Positions 44,664-58,900 of a DNA stretch of 64,000 nucleotides are shown here, piece after piece. The DNA is from Butyriboletus loyo (taxonomy: Eukaryota; Basidiomycota; Agaricomycetes; Boletales; Boletaceae): the NCBI GenBank assembly GCA_038093515.1, contig JBBPSI010000035.1, positions 1-64,000 of the forward strand, given 5' to 3'. The position numbers and the translations under genes were made by a program. The notes under the pieces were generated by a model. The model was not told where the DNA came from and made no database searches. It was given only the letters and a program-made list of their open reading frames with translations. The first letter of the stretch is position 1, and each line of letters begins with the position of its first letter.

Positions 44664-47600
44664 ATGCCCCCCACGAAGACCGCCAATTCGACGCGGAGAA
44701 CGACCCGCACAAAGGCAGCGACAACACCGGACAACCTAGCTACGAAACCCGTGGCTAAATTGACCGTACATGACGCACGTCCTTCGGTGAAGCAGCCATC
44801 CAGGATGGGACCATCATTACGAATGACTGAGGATGAAAGAACAAGCTGCATGCGGATGGTGAACCTCTCATTGCAGGCCTTATCCGCCATCACTCAGCCG
44901 GGGTGGAAATTCACCTCCGAGGAAACAAAGAAAGCTCATACCACGAATGCAAATGTGAGCAAGGTTGTTGACGCGACGAGGGCCGCGAAGAAAGCTTTAG
45001 AGAGGCTCAGAGAAATTACTCCCGATGACTTGGATGTGGAACGAGCAGCTTGCAGTATCACCGGAAAGTTAATCACGCTCGAGTTGGTACGTGGTAGACC
45101 TCTGACCTTGAGCAATAATGATAACTTGCCTCTAGTACGAAGAAGCGGTCCAGTTTCTCGATGCCATGTACCCACGTCTGTTGCGTATTGCAGCTACTGG
45201 CCAATCTGGTGGTGAAAACCCGTCACCCTTACACCTACTTGCACTCCCCCGCCCAACCTCAGATGACCCGACTGTACTCACTTTACTGATCACTTCCGTA
45301 ACGCACGCGCTGAATTCTCTCTTGTCCCTTCTACTGCGTCCCTCCCGTTCCTTCTCAACCAGAGATCTTGTCACTACACTTCATCACTCACATTCTTTGC
45401 TCGCCTGGGCTCCAAACATGAAACACGACAACATCCCCGACAAAACAAGGGACGCACTCCTCACCAAAGCATATAGTTTCATCAATCAAGTTTGTACCGC
45501 TCTCTCTTCCAGTAGCAGGTCAAGTGCGGACCCCAAATCTATATTCCAACTTCGTATCTATGCTCTATCCTGCCTGCTGCACACCACGTCTGGAACCATC
45601 AAGTCTGCTGTCTTCTGGGATCAAGTACACAAAGCATGTCTCTCTTACGCTCAGACATTCTCGTCAGAACCCACCGAAGAAGAGAATGAATCAGCGTTTG
45701 CCGCGTGTGTTTCGAGCGCTTTGTCCGAGATAGTAAGGCTTGCGCAGAGCCTCCATGAACGCGCGTTCTCAGAAGGTCGATCTTTTGTTCAAATGTGCGA
45801 AGCATGGATGAGTTTTGCCAAAAGGGTGGGTCTTACTTGAGTCATGGGCTCGTCTTTCCGCTCAATGACGTTCAAGTTGGCTAACTATGATGATGCGGTT
45901 TTGAATACAGGGTGATATATCTATCTTGGATTACATATCGGAGCTGATGGGGATGACCCGTCCATCCTCATCCTCTCGATCAAGTGTTGATGCGAACACA
46001 CGTGCTTCAAGTTCAGTTCCTTCGTCGTCTTCCTACTCAGTTGACAGCCTTGTGGCTGGAGTTGGGAAACTTAGCCTTTCTGAGTCTACAACTGCAAAGG
46101 GCGCAGAGCCCACATCCCGCCATAATACCAAAGATGCCGTTTTGATAGAGTGCGCACAAAGCTGTGGGATTCTTGTTAAAGCGACGGCGAGTCTGGATGG
46201 CGGAGGTAAGACTGCGCTTCATTTTTATGTTTATTTCATCTCTGTTGACGATTTACCCGGCCTTAGGCCCAGAACTGACGAGACATGTGAAAGAGGCAAC
46301 GGACGCAGTCCGTCGTTACTGTAAACTCATGTCGAATCTTGATTCTTTTATTTATCTGGAGTCACCACAGCCCTCGACTCCATCACCCGTACCAGACTCT
46401 ACGTCACATTCTTCGGCGTTGGATGCAGAGGTGCTACGAGCGCGTGGTAAATTGGAACGCGCATTGGAACGATTGCGACGCGCCGGACTTCGAATCCTGG
46501 ATGCCCCGCAAATTCAGGACAAGGACACGAGACATGCGGCAGCGTCTTTATTGGAGGTCATTGCGACTACCCTGGAAGGCAGTCTAATACAGGTAAAACC
46601 TCCTTTCCATTTGGTCCCGCCCTCTGATTTGTAAACCCACTCTCAGGACGGAACTTGCGCTCGGCAAAGTACCGAAACGAAGAGCATGCTGACATCCCTT
46701 GTTGATGTGCTCTTCGTCCTTGCGCGCTCCCGACTCCATCCTGCCGAGGTCGAGAGCTATACGCCGGCGCTAAGCTATCTCCAGCGTACCATGGCTGCTG
46801 TCAACTCGATTCCAACCGGAATGATAACCACTGAAGACGTGGCAACATTCCTCCGATGTATTTCTGGCACGTTTCATAATCTCGGTGGAATATTGTACGC
46901 GGCAGGTCGACTTGGTGGAGCTGTTCGATTCCTCAAGGAGGGATGTGTCCTAGGAAGGAGAGTGCTGGCAATGTACGGCAACACGAGCATTGATGGTCAA
47001 GTCGGCGAAAGCGATCGAGAAAAGGAAGGGCGACACCAACTCGAGGAACAATTGTTCCGAAGATACGAGCTTCTCGGGGTGTGTCATTCCAAGATTGGGG
47101 ATCGAAAGGTATGGTGCAGTCGATTCCCCTGATGCTTTGGTTGTTCATATGATATCGATCAGCTTGCCTATGAATGTTTTATCGAAAGTGTCCGGACGTT
47201 TCCTTATACACATCATCTTTTCAGTTTCTCTTCCGCCGATCCGTTTGCACCCAGCGTTCCCCTTCCTCTCAAGCAGCTCTCGTCCATCATTGAGAGATTG
47301 ACGTACGCCGCGACATGCGAGCTTTTCCTCCCTCCAGCACAGATCACTCTGCGACACATTGCTCATGACTTTGCACGTCCCGAAATTGATCCTAATGCTG
47401 ACCAAACATCACCGCCAGACCCTATCTCAACTTTCCCCTCAGATAGTCGATCCAAGGCAGATATCGCAGGTGCGATCCTGACTCGCCAACTAGCCACGCT
47501 AGAGGGTGTAGGGCACAAGGATGGTGCGCGCGAGGCGATGGGACATCTTTTAGAGGACCTGCTTTCAGTGTACGATGCCAACTGTGCACCGATACAACGA

Positions 47601-50600
47601 GCGCGGGTGTTGGTAACAGCGCTCAGCACGTCTTGGCGAGATGGACGTAGTGAGGGTCCAGACGCGCCGACGCAGTCCCATGTACACCACATGGGACAAG
47701 AGGTGCTGGAGTTGCTCGCACGAGAGGTAGGTATTGTTTGTCTTGTCTTTGTATCTCGTTTCTTAATGATCGCCCCGATAGATGCCAGGTTCGATCAGCC
47801 TTGCGAGTCTCGTTCCCCAACTAAAGCTGGGTGCACACATGTGGTTGGCGCTGCACACGTATCGTTGGTCGCATGCGGGGGCGGAGATGATGAACGCTGT
47901 CGCGACGCACGTCGAAGCGGCCTATATCGTCCTCAGCGCTCTGTTTCCCGGGAAAGTGGTCACGGACGCGAGTCCCAAGGGAAAACCGAACGGAATAGGC
48001 TCTGGGACGAATGCGACAAAGTGGACCAACGCTGCATCGAAAAAGGGTCGTTCGGGTGTTGATGTCGTCGCCAAGAGTTTCAAGAAGGCGGCAGTTGGTG
48101 CCACCAAGTTGCAGTCTCGCAAAGGTGGTCGATCTTGTTCTGATGTTCGGGTCTTTTGCTGACGTTACTTGAGTAGTTCTTGGAGTGGTCTCGCTGAACA
48201 CGAGAGAACCTATGTCTTGTAATGCTCCCGTAGCCACGAATACGGCCTCGGCTTTTGATCTGCAACCTGTTCTGGGATTGATCCGTAGGTGTCCATTCTT
48301 TATGGTCAATCGTCTACTGATTACAGTGCCATAGAAATGAACGTGCATTTACTTGGATTGCTGGGTCTTATCGTACTCAAGGTGAAACTCCTGGAGATAC
48401 TCAAGCGGGTTTGTGAGCACCAGGTACCTGTTCCGGCGGAAGGTAGTCGATATGTTTATTCCATTGCATTCCACCAAGCTCACCACCCACACCACTCGCA
48501 GCCTACTCGGTGATTTGCGTCGATCTCGCTCACGAATACATCAAACTCGGTAAATCAAAGCGTGCGAGCACCTTGTTCAACAAGTGCGCCAACGTACTCA
48601 AGGCGGGCGACGTACCTGATGAGGTACGCTTGCGGTATTTACTGGGGCATGCAGAGGTGCTTGCGCTCGGGGATAATGTTCTAGCGAGGTATGTACTATG
48701 CTACGTTGGAAGGTGTCGTCTGACAAGGCTGGGCGTAGTGCGAGTTCCTACCGTGACGCTCAGTGTCTAGAGGCTGCCGTAGCCATCGAGGAGAAAACGA
48801 TGCCGACGGCGAAGCGTATCCGAGTGCGTGTGGAACGATTGGAGCGGGCGGCATTAGCGTGTCGTGTTTTTGCTGCCGTTCAATACTCCAAGGTAACGCG
48901 TTTTATAGGGTGAGTTTTGCGTGTCGCTGATGACTCGCTACAGGACAACGTCGTAGGTGCATTGTGTAGCATGTTGCAATCGCTGCGACTTTGGAACCGT
49001 GCCATCGATGCACTATCGCGTCTCGCCCCGTCCACGATCGTAGCCCCGAAATCGACGGAAGAGGATTTGAACCCGTTCGAGGTCTCCAGCAATGCCAACC
49101 AGGATCAGCAACCATCGACGGCGCCCTCGCGCTCGAAACCGACGCCGACCGACGCTCTCTCGTGGCGACTTCTGTCGCACCTCGTGTCGACCCTCTTTTC
49201 GCTCGCACATGCGTACCATGTACGTGGATCGCCGCGCGAGGCGCTCTATTTCATCCAGCAGGTGCTGGATCTTGCGGAAAGCACACGTGCGCCGGCTGTT
49301 GTCGCGCGTGCGTGTATCCTACGCGGGGAGGTTCTGTTGGGACAGGGTACGCTGAGAGAAGGGCGGGAGGCTCTTGAGAGGGCTGCATGTCTCCTGGGCG
49401 GCATGTCGGGGATCGACGCGGCGGACGCACAGAGGCTCAAGGGGGACTATATGGGCGCAGAGGTGCTAGACCGGCAAGGGGATCCGAGGGAACATTATGA
49501 GCGAGCATGGAAGATGTTGGATGAACTGGAACAGAGGATTGTTTCGTTTGATGGCGGGTGCGTGTCTGATCATTGCTTTATTTTTGTTTTGGTGTCGGAT
49601 TGGGCTGATGCATTATGGATTGGGTTGAATAGGCGACGCAAGTCGAGTCTCGAGCCGTTGCCGATGGGCGTGGTGGTGCAGGGTGGGCAGGGAATGGTCG
49701 TTCCCAGGCTCTCGTCCGCCATTCTTCGTCGACGCAGTGAGTCCCGTGTTCGTGCTTTGAATGGATTGTTTCTCAACTCAGGTTGGTAGTCTGGCTGCTA
49801 AGAAACGATACTGACGATGTCTTCAAGGATTTGGTCGAACGATTGATGGCATTGCCGTCGTCTGCTGAGATCAAGGTGCGTGTGTACTGTAAACGATCTA
49901 CCGAGACGTTGACTCATCTTGGAATAGGGAGAGGAACATGCGATCATGGGAAAGTTGACGCTGCATAATGTCTATGAGCGATTCCGCTCGGATATGTTTT
50001 TGAGCTCGCTCAACGAGTCCAGTGCGCCTTATTCCATGTCTGTCGTATCGTTCCCCACGCGCTGACGTTGTCTTGGATACAGCGATTGCACTCCCGATGG
50101 GTATGTCAGGGGACAAGGAACCCTCGTTCGTCCCTGCTATCCAGGATATCTTGGGTGCGCTCAACGATGCTGAAAAGCTGTTTTGGGCCGATCTTGCATT
50201 GACGTTGCGAAGAGGCACGGTACCGCACGTGCGCGAGGCGTCTGTGTCGCTGGCGATGATCAGAGCACTACAGTCGTCGCTTGGTAAAGCGAGTGCGGGT
50301 GCACCGCTTTTAGCGGCGCGTCTGTTGGGTACGTCTGTCGTGCCTCTTGCCTTGTGTGTTTCGCCCATGATTTGTATTTTTCGGGTCGATATCCCATAGA
50401 TGCATCGTCGGCGATCACCCTTCATCGGGAAATGTTGGAAGCAATCCCGCACAAATTTGCAGATGTAAACGCGGATGATTTACAATGGCCACTCATGGAG
50501 ACCGATGGTTCCCCCCTCGCTGCTGACTTGCGACGACGCAACCCATCTGGCACTTCTATACCTTCGTCATTTGATAGCGACGTCAATGACGTACAGAGAT

Positions 50601-52289
50601 CATACTGGTCTGCACTCGAGAAAAAGTACACCTCCCTGGTCCTCTCCCCGTCCTCGTTGGTGGAGACAACACCCAAACTTCCGCATAATTGGACGGTGAT
50701 CCATATCACGCTGACACCGGACAAATCGAGTATGTTTATCAGTCGTCTGCATACGGCTTCTTCGCAGCCCCTCCTGTTTTGTGTGCCCCTTCGTGGAAGA
50801 CGAGATACAGACGACGATGACGAGTCACGGCTGGTGCTGGAGGACGCGTTAAATGAGCTCAGAGAGATCGTGCAATTGAGTGATGAGGGGACGCGTCGAG
50901 CGGCGCACGTTAAAAGTGATGATCTCCAGGCGAGGGCGGGATGGTGGGCCGAACGTGCTGCGCTGGATAAGCGCTTACAAGCGCTTTTGGAGAACATTGA
51001 ATTTTGTTGGTTAGGGGCGTTCAAGGTACGTGGTGTTTCTTTCTGTGAGATCAACTCGTCCTCCTATTGATGATCGTGTTTCGTTAGACTATTTTGAGTC
51101 CGCCAACGATGCTGCCGTATGAACTTCTGGGAGGCTTGCGGACGCGTCTGGAAAAGTTGTTCAAACGGAGTCTTCCGCCTCAAAACAGGAAGAAGATGAA
51201 GCTTCGACTGGACGATGTGCTCCTCGGGTGTTTTTCTTCGCTGTCGCCGAAATGCCGGGATGAAGAGCTCGAGGATCTGGTGTATTTCATCCTTGACCTA
51301 TATCAGTTCCATGGGGTGCCTATCGCCATTTCCGAGGTGGATATGGATCAGGTGACGGTGGATCTACGTGGCGCACTCGAGGAGCACGCGGCGGCGCGAA
51401 AAAAGGCCAATGTGACGCCTGTCGAGGACAGTCATACGTTTTTGGTGCTGGATCGGAGTTTGCAGAGTATTCCGTGGGAGAGTCTGCCGGTGCTACGTGG
51501 TCAGAGCGTCAGTCGTATTCCGAGTTTAGAGTTTTTGCTCGACAGGCTGCGTCTTGCCGAGATTCGGAGACAGGGCGCCGGGCAGGATGAAGATGCGCCA
51601 ATCGATCGGATACAAGTGGATGCACGGAAGACGTATTATGTCCTCAACCCAAGTGGGGATCTCAAAGGGACGGAGGGGAGGTTTTCCTCATGGCTCAAGG
51701 AGATGCATGGGATGGGATGGGATGGTATAATTGGACGTGCGCCGAGCGAGCAGGAGTTTCTGAACGCGCTATCGCGAAAAGACCTTGTCATGTATGTGCC
51801 TGCAACGTTTTACCCCTGACCTGATTTTGACTGATCCGACCGGACGTCCAGCTATTTCGGGCACGGGGGCGGCGAGCAGTATGCACGATCACACAAAATT
51901 AGGCATTTGCCGCGGTGCGCTGCGACCATGCTCTGGGGGTGTTCTTCGGGTGCATTGCGGGAGATGGGCGAGTTTGATAGGGTGGGAACACCGCATAATT
52001 ACATGGTTGCTGGATGGTGAGTGCTGACACTTGACACATCTGACGATGGCAGACTGATTGTGATGGTGGCAGTCCGACGCTGGTGGCGAATTTGTGGGAT
52101 GTGACAGACCGGGATATTGACAAGTTTACGCAGGGGGTGTTTGATGAGCTACAGCTTGGTCCTCGGGCGATGCGAGAGCGCGAGGGGACATCGGTTGTGG
52201 CTGCCGTTGCGCGATCGCGGGAGGTGTGCAAGCTCAAGTACTTGACTGGGGCAGCGCCAGTGGTGTATGGGATACCCTTTTATTTATGA
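44664..52289 (+). CDS. ESP1: separase
   Basis: Twenty exons give 2171 residues: 44664-45086, 45136-45825, 45911-46205, 46267-46592, 46647-47108, 47163-47726, 47782-48124, 48177-48284, 48335-48442, 48502-48688, 48739-48892, 48944-49557, 49633-49736, 49790-49875, 49928-50021, 50083-50328, 50400-51025, 51088-51791, 51852-52016, 52073-52289. It is the CD-clan cysteine protease that cuts the cohesin kleisin at anaphase. The long N-terminal part is helical and repeat-like. The catalytic domain has YFGHGGGEQY with His near 2049 and LWGCSSG with the nucleophile Cys near 2075, then NLWDVTDRDID. I preferred ATG 44664 as there is no earlier ATG in frame. Every junction keeps the frame. The promoter is shared and short. 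Confidence 0.93.
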
Positions 52290-52513
52290 TTCGTACTTTT
52301 ATTTATTTATTTATTTAAGCATCCGGTGGTGAGAAAAATAAATAAAGTTACAGCCCCCCTCCAGCGAGGCACAGCCACTCGGGATGGTGGTTGCTCCTCG
52401 CCGACTGCTTTGCTCCCTCTCAAAGTTTGACCGTCCACTCATCCCTTTCTTTTTCTTTCTCAAACGGTCATTGGCGTAGTCGTAGCTTCTTCTTTTCTTC
52501 TTTTTATATTGCG

Positions 52514-55226
52514 ATGGCAGCGTCGACGATGTTGAATCTGCCACCTACACTGATAACGACGTCGCCGCGCTCACCCTCGCCAACTTCCCTGACGCTTCAG
52601 GACAATTCAGGATCGCAACGACATAGTATCGCCTCTACCTCCGGCACATCGTTCTTTACCGCCCGAATGTCCCCTCTAACGCCCAGTACGCCCGGCTCCT
52701 TCGACACACCCATCTCAAGACCGTCCTCGACCCAGACCGTATTGGCAGGCGATTCAGAGTCGGCAACACCCCGACAAATGTTTGGTAAACAAATGTCCGA
52801 AACCCAAGAGCTCCATCTCGTCAAAATCTCAGGCGACACCCCCAGTTCCGATTCAAATCCAGTTCCGGCTAATTCTGTCTCGCACGCCGTCAACAGAACC
52901 GCCGTCATGCATGTCGTGTCCAGCGACGTCGGCGTTCACACACACCCTCATGCCTTTTCTCCGTTGGTGAATGCTGTCGGTCCACCGCCACCGTCGCCGC
53001 CAGCGAGCATCAAACACGGTGACGAGTCCGACGTCTCTCTGCCAGACGCAATGCATGTTCCTTCTCGGCCTTTGAAATCTGAACCAGCCTCGCGCCCTGT
53101 CATTTTTGAAGAGCCCGTCAGTATCGAGCGGGCGCGCAGTCCACCGTCGACTTCGCGAGACGGGACTGCGTCAGTGGACTCGCGTGAGACCCAGCGAGTA
53201 TTCCCTCGTTCGCCACCTTCCGCGTTCCCCAAACCATCCCCGTCGTCTCATCACCACGATCTTTTCAATCGGTCGTCAACAGACTCGAGGCTGTCCACCC
53301 TAAGCGCACGCAGAGGCACCTCGTCCGCACGTATATCACGCGCAGTGGCGAGGTCGGACGGGACGTCAGAGGTACTGGTTGTAACGGAGGCGTCGGACTC
53401 TGGTTCGACGTCGCCGCCATCAGCGAGGTATTTGCGTGGGCATTCGTCGTCGTTGTCACAGACGGAGTCTCCCGATGGGTATCTTCAGCCACCGGCGAGT
53501 GGGAGCGGGCCACCTCGTCCTACGAGACGGAACACGACTGGGGGACATATTCGCCCCGTGCAGTCTGCACCGCAGGCGGGGTATGGATACGACGTGAGTA
53601 CGGACATTGAGGATGACATTCAGTTGCAAGCGGAGCAGATTAGAAGGGAGAGGAAGCGAGCCAAGGCACAAAAAGATGCAGAAGAAGCGATGACACGCAC
53701 GTCTTCTCGACGAACGAGGTCTATAGGGAAGGAAGACGAGAACAGGGTGCTCGTTGGCAATTTGATTGGGGAAGATCACGTCAACTACGTGCTCATGTAT
53801 AACATGCTCACGGGGATCCGCATTGCTGTGAGTGCCACGCTCGTTTGTATGAATACGGCTCACCGGCCTTTTCGCCAGGTTTCGCGATGCCAAGCAAAGA
53901 TTAAACGACCACTTACTGACGATGACTTCACTGCACGACATAAGTATTCCTTTGACATGTACGCATTCACCTGTTGTGTCATCTGCGTGATTCGCTTACA
54001 TTCTCGACAGTATCGGAAATGAACTAACGCCCTCCGCGAAGTACGATTTCAAGTTTAAAGATTACGCGCCGTGGGTGTTCCGGGAGTTGCGAGAGGACTA
54101 TTTTCAACTTGACCCTGCCGATTACCTGCTCTCACTAACGGTGAAATACATCCTCTCTGAGTTGGGGTCGCCGGGCAAGTCGGGCTCGTTTTTCTATTTC
54201 TCGCGCGACTACCGATTCATAATCAAGACCATTCGACATTCGGAGCACAAGTTTTTGCTCTCGATACTCAAGAAATACTATGCGCACGTGAAGAGCAATC
54301 CGCACACGTTGTTATCTCGGTTTTACGGCCTACATCGTGTCAAGCTTCCGAGGGGCCGAAAGATTCACTTTGTCATCATGAACAATCTGTTCCCATCACA
54401 CAAGGATATCCATGAGACGTACGATCTCAAGGGCAGTACTGTGGGGAGAGTGTACCCGGAAGAACAGGCAAAAAAGAACCCTCGTGCGGTGCTGAAGGAC
54501 CTCAACTGGATCAACCGCGGAAAGATGCTGGAACTTGGACCGGAGAAGCGTGCGCTGTTGACGGAGCAGCTGCGTCGTGACTCGGAGTTCTTGAAGACGG
54601 TGCATGTGATGGATTACAGTCTACTCGTCGGCATACACCTCGTCCGGCGGGGGAACAGGGACAACTTGCGCAGCAATACGCTCAAAGTATTCTCCGTGAG
54701 TGAAAGCGGTGTTCTGCCGGAGTGCTGTGCTGATGACATTTCGGCAGCCCTCCGTGCCCCCCATCCGTCGCAAAAACGCCCAACACAAAGGTGCACGATC
54801 GCCCGAAGCCATTGCTATGAAGCGCGCGATGCGCAAATTTGACCCGAAGCGCCTTGGGTCGGATACACTTGATTTACCTGAAGAGGATACAGGCGACCGA
54901 CAACATTTCATCTTTTACCAGGATGAAGGTGGCCTTCAAGCGACCGACGAAGCGAACCATTCAATGGATACGCTCTACTATCTTGGTATCATTGACATCC
55001 TAACGCCATACTCGGCCGTCAAACAATTGGAGCACTTTTGGAAAGGGCTAAAAGCGGATCGCGTGAGTTGGTTCTCTTTTGACGTAGGATGGCATGAGAG
55101 GATGACCATGTTTTTCAGCACAAAATCAGTCCAGTGCCGCCGCACGAGTACGCCGACCGCTTCTTTGCATTTATGAAGGGCATCATGCGGGGAGGCGGTG
55201 GTGGTGATCGGTTCAAGGCAGAATGA
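52514..55226 (+). CDS. MSS4: phosphatidylinositol-4-phosphate 5-kinase
   Basis: Five exons (52514-53827, 53879-53958, 54011-54695, 54748-55062, 55119-55226) give 833 residues. It makes PI(4,5)P2 at the plasma membrane, controlling actin and membrane traffic. Residues 1-400 are disordered and Ser/Pro-rich. The kinase domain shows [28 protein letters not shown] with the ATP-site Lys, [31 protein letters not shown] and IDILTPYS, all standard for type I PIP kinases. The C-terminal [15 protein letters not shown] end is conserved. The open frame extends upstream to 52391, but ATG 52514 follows a TTTTTATATT stretch and gives the usual Met-Ala start. The N-terminus is therefore less certain. Confidence 0.93.
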
Positions 55227-55955
55227 AAGCAATGTGTCTCATCTTTCTTTCTTTCCGTATTTCTTGGGAGTTTCAAGGGGGGCACGCCTTGTACTTCTCA
55301 CTCTTTCAACTCTTCTCTTTTCCGGTTCCTACTGCTTCATTTCACGGGGGGTGGGGGTTGGAAAAAGAAGAAAAGGACTCGTTTCTTATTCTAGTGCATA
55401 AGGTGGTCCTTTTTTTTTCTGCGTAGCTTGTTCGCAAAGCCAAAACGTATACCACCACACTTCTAATCTAAGCTCAGTTCCGTCTTTGATCCCCTTCCTT
55501 TTTTATTTATTTTATTTTTCTCGAGTGTCTCCCATCTTAACCCCTATTCTTGTTAATATCCCTATCCACTATCGTTATCCAGAGATGCGCAACGCTCCTT
55601 GGTCTTCTTTTTTTTCCTCTCTGTGATCATTCGATGGACCCGCTCACTCTCGACGCTCGTTGCACTCTCCTGTTCCACTCATCATGCTTTTTTTTTTCAT
55701 TCTCTCGTCTTTGTCTTATCCGTCCCTTTCTTCTCTACCCATACGGAGTGCTGTCTGTAGGTTTTAACCGCACGCATTAGATTATACACTTCTAGGGCAT
55801 AACAAGATCGAACCAATACACGTGTTGCTACATACCATTCCAAAGAACAAAAATCTCGTCTGAGTTTGGGGAAGGGGGTATAAAGTTTCGTCAGAGCGAG
55901 AGAGGGGGGTTGTGTACGGTATTGCCGCCCAACCGTTGCCTCGGTTTTACACGCT
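55227..55955. other. convergent 3' intergenic region
   Basis: T-rich sequence between PIP5-kinase and condensin, which end toward each other. No gene seen. Confidence 0.45.
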
Positions 55956-58900
55956 TTACACGTACATCTCGTCGTCGTCGTTGCGCGTTCGAGCGCGTCG
56001 TTTAGGCCAAGCAGAGGGCTCGGCCGTAGCTGTGCTCTCAGATTCGGCTTCGGGCTCCTGAACTTGGACTTTTTTGCGTGCCGCTGTGAATGGAAAAAGG
56101 GAACGTGAGTCGATCGCGAGTACAAGGCAAGAGACAGACAGAGAAAGGTGAAGCACTCACATCGCCGTGTCGCCTTCTTTTTGGCAGCCGCCTTCTTTCC
56201 TTCGACGCGTTTCTCAAACGCTTGGTCTTCCTCGCCTTGACGTTTATGTTCCTCGAGAATCTAACCCATCCAACATGTGAGCCCCCCAAAGAAATGCACA
56301 GAAAACGATCGAGTGATTCCCGAGACGACAAAACGACACAAAGAAGAGAGAGCAACAATAAAAATAACCCACCGACTCAAACTCGTTCAACTCCGTATCC
56401 GGCTTATTCGCAGACTTGTTCGCCCGCGCTTTGGTCAAGATCTCTGCAAAATGACCATACACGTCGTCTTCGTGCAACTTGTCCCGATAAAACGGTAACC
56501 CCTCGATCAGTTTCTTCACGGAGCGTTCCGACTTGTACGGGAGCAACGCAAGGCAAAAGGCAATATCGCGCCATTGACGGGGCTCTTCGGACAGTCGGAA
56601 ACGTTGGCAGAGTTTTTCGACGATGTTTTCGGCTTGTTTTTCCTGGGATGGGATCGCGGTAGATGAGTGGGTGATGTTGGGAAGTGAACGGATTGGGAGG
56701 CGGGCTTACTTTTTCGATAAAGGTGAAAATGTAACGCATTGTGCTCTGGAACGCCTTTTCTTCAACGGCATGTTCCCCGGACGACAGATGGCTGATGACT
56801 GACGCGCTTCGTGAGCCAAAGACGAATCCGAAGCAGAGCAAACAATCCCCCTTACCATCCGGTAAGTTATTGTAAATCGCATTGTCTTTCGTGGACAGTT
56901 CCGTAAAGAACAACTTGGCCAGATCCGACACCCGCGGCTCCTCGTCCTCCAAACACTTGGCCATCTCGCCCAATTTACCCTTGACCTTGATCATGCCGTT
57001 GAGGATGAGATGCGTGAGCACCATGAGCGTGTTTTTCTTGACCACCAGGTCTTGATCAGAGAGACCCTTGTAGAGCTCGTTGCTGTTCTCGTCAATGATG
57101 TTGCTAAAGGAGACAGCAACATCGCCAAGCGCGATGACAATGTTACTGCGGATGCTCGGGTCTTTGGAGGTCTCGAGGATCTTGAACAATAGTTGGTGGT
57201 GCTGGTCACAGAATTGTGCGCTAACACAGAGGAATTTCACAAACGATAATGCCGCGGTCGCGCGGAGGGTCTGGTTCTAGGGATCTGCTGTGAGTGGTCG
57301 CGAACGAAAATCATTGAGTCTAACTTACTTTGAATTTGTGAGGGCTCCCACAAACATGGACGAGGAGTGGTCCGTAAAGTGCCAACAAGGAATGTGGCCC
57401 GTACAAAAGTTCCGTTTCCCGCACTGCAGCGATCCGTTCACCAATCTCATCTTCGACATTGCCGGCGACCTGATCAAGTTCCTCGACTTCTTTTGACGCC
57501 TTGTTCGCCGGATTCGTCCCCGCCGCGAGCTTCTCCGCTAAAGAACGAATCAGAATTCATTCCTCTTCATAGAACAACCATGTGACGAACCCAGCTCTTT
57601 CTCGTCTTTTTGGCGCTTCCATTCTCGCTCGACGAGCTCGAGAAACACGATATGCTTGATCGCGACATGTCCCACGACGAATAAAAGCTGGCTGAGATGG
57701 AACACATCGCCGACGTCTTTCTCCCCTGACGCCTGACTTGCTCCTTGGGTGAACGAGATACCCTGCGACAAAGGTGCGTGTGATGCAGAGCCTGCCGACG
57801 CCGGAGACTCGGCATCTTCATCCATTACATCCGGATCTCGCACTTCGTTCACTGGCGCATCTGATGGTGGTGGTTGCGGCTTTCGCGTAAACGCGCGGCG
57901 GGTGAGGTTCTTGATGATCTCGTTACACAACTCGTCGGGGTGATCGCCGAGGGCGTAGATCGTGTTGATGGCTTGCTCAGCCATCCCGAACCATTCTTTG
58001 GAACGACAGGGATGTTCAATGGCATCCTGCAGTTTTTTGAAAACGGGATTTCCCATTTCCATGCGGAGGGTCTTATTGAGAAGGGAACCTATCCATAACG
58101 CCATCAGCACGAGACACAGGAAATTACTGGGCGAGCTTACCTTTGACCTTTTTCGCGCTGCCATTTAGCCGTTGAAGAGCGACAGATGTATACCTCGCGA
58201 GCGTAAGGTCGGCCTGGGAAATATCATGGTCAATTCGCAACGTTAAGTGACAGTCAGACGACGCACCTTCCCCAGAGGGCCCAATCCCACTCTGAGTAAA
58301 ACGTCAACCTTCTCCGATACCACGCTACGTTTTGCCAGTGCAAACATGCCGAGGGTGATGATCGCGCCTCGCCGTTGACATGCAGGAAGGGATTTCGGAG
58401 AACCTGACAAAAGGAAAAGGTTTTGGGTCCTTTTGCGTTGCAACACCAGGGGTAAGCTTACTGTAGACATGCCATAGCTTGTTGATAATATCGTAATGGA
58501 CAAGTTCTTCTTCCATCATCGTCTTCATCATTTCCTCCAGACTGGTCAACTCAGCTAACGTTGAGTCATATGTCAACCTAGCGGAATCAGTGAGACGACG
58601 CGGAAGACGGATTTATAATGCTAACTCGATCATGTTCTTTGCGATCCGATTCACTTGCTGCTTAGGCTCCATGCCAGGCAAGGGATCAAAATACAAGTTG
58701 CGGTAGCACTCCAAGAGACGGGAGCGCACGCCCTTAAGCTCTTTCCCATCCTCTGAAGTCTGATTGCTATCTTTCGACCATATCAAATGAAGCATGCGTT
58801 TGATCCCGAGCTGAAAGTACTGTTAGTCAAAGGTATCGGGCGGAGAATGCGAAGTTTACTTCTGATGTTTGAAATTCGTACTCGCTTGTTACTCGGCAAA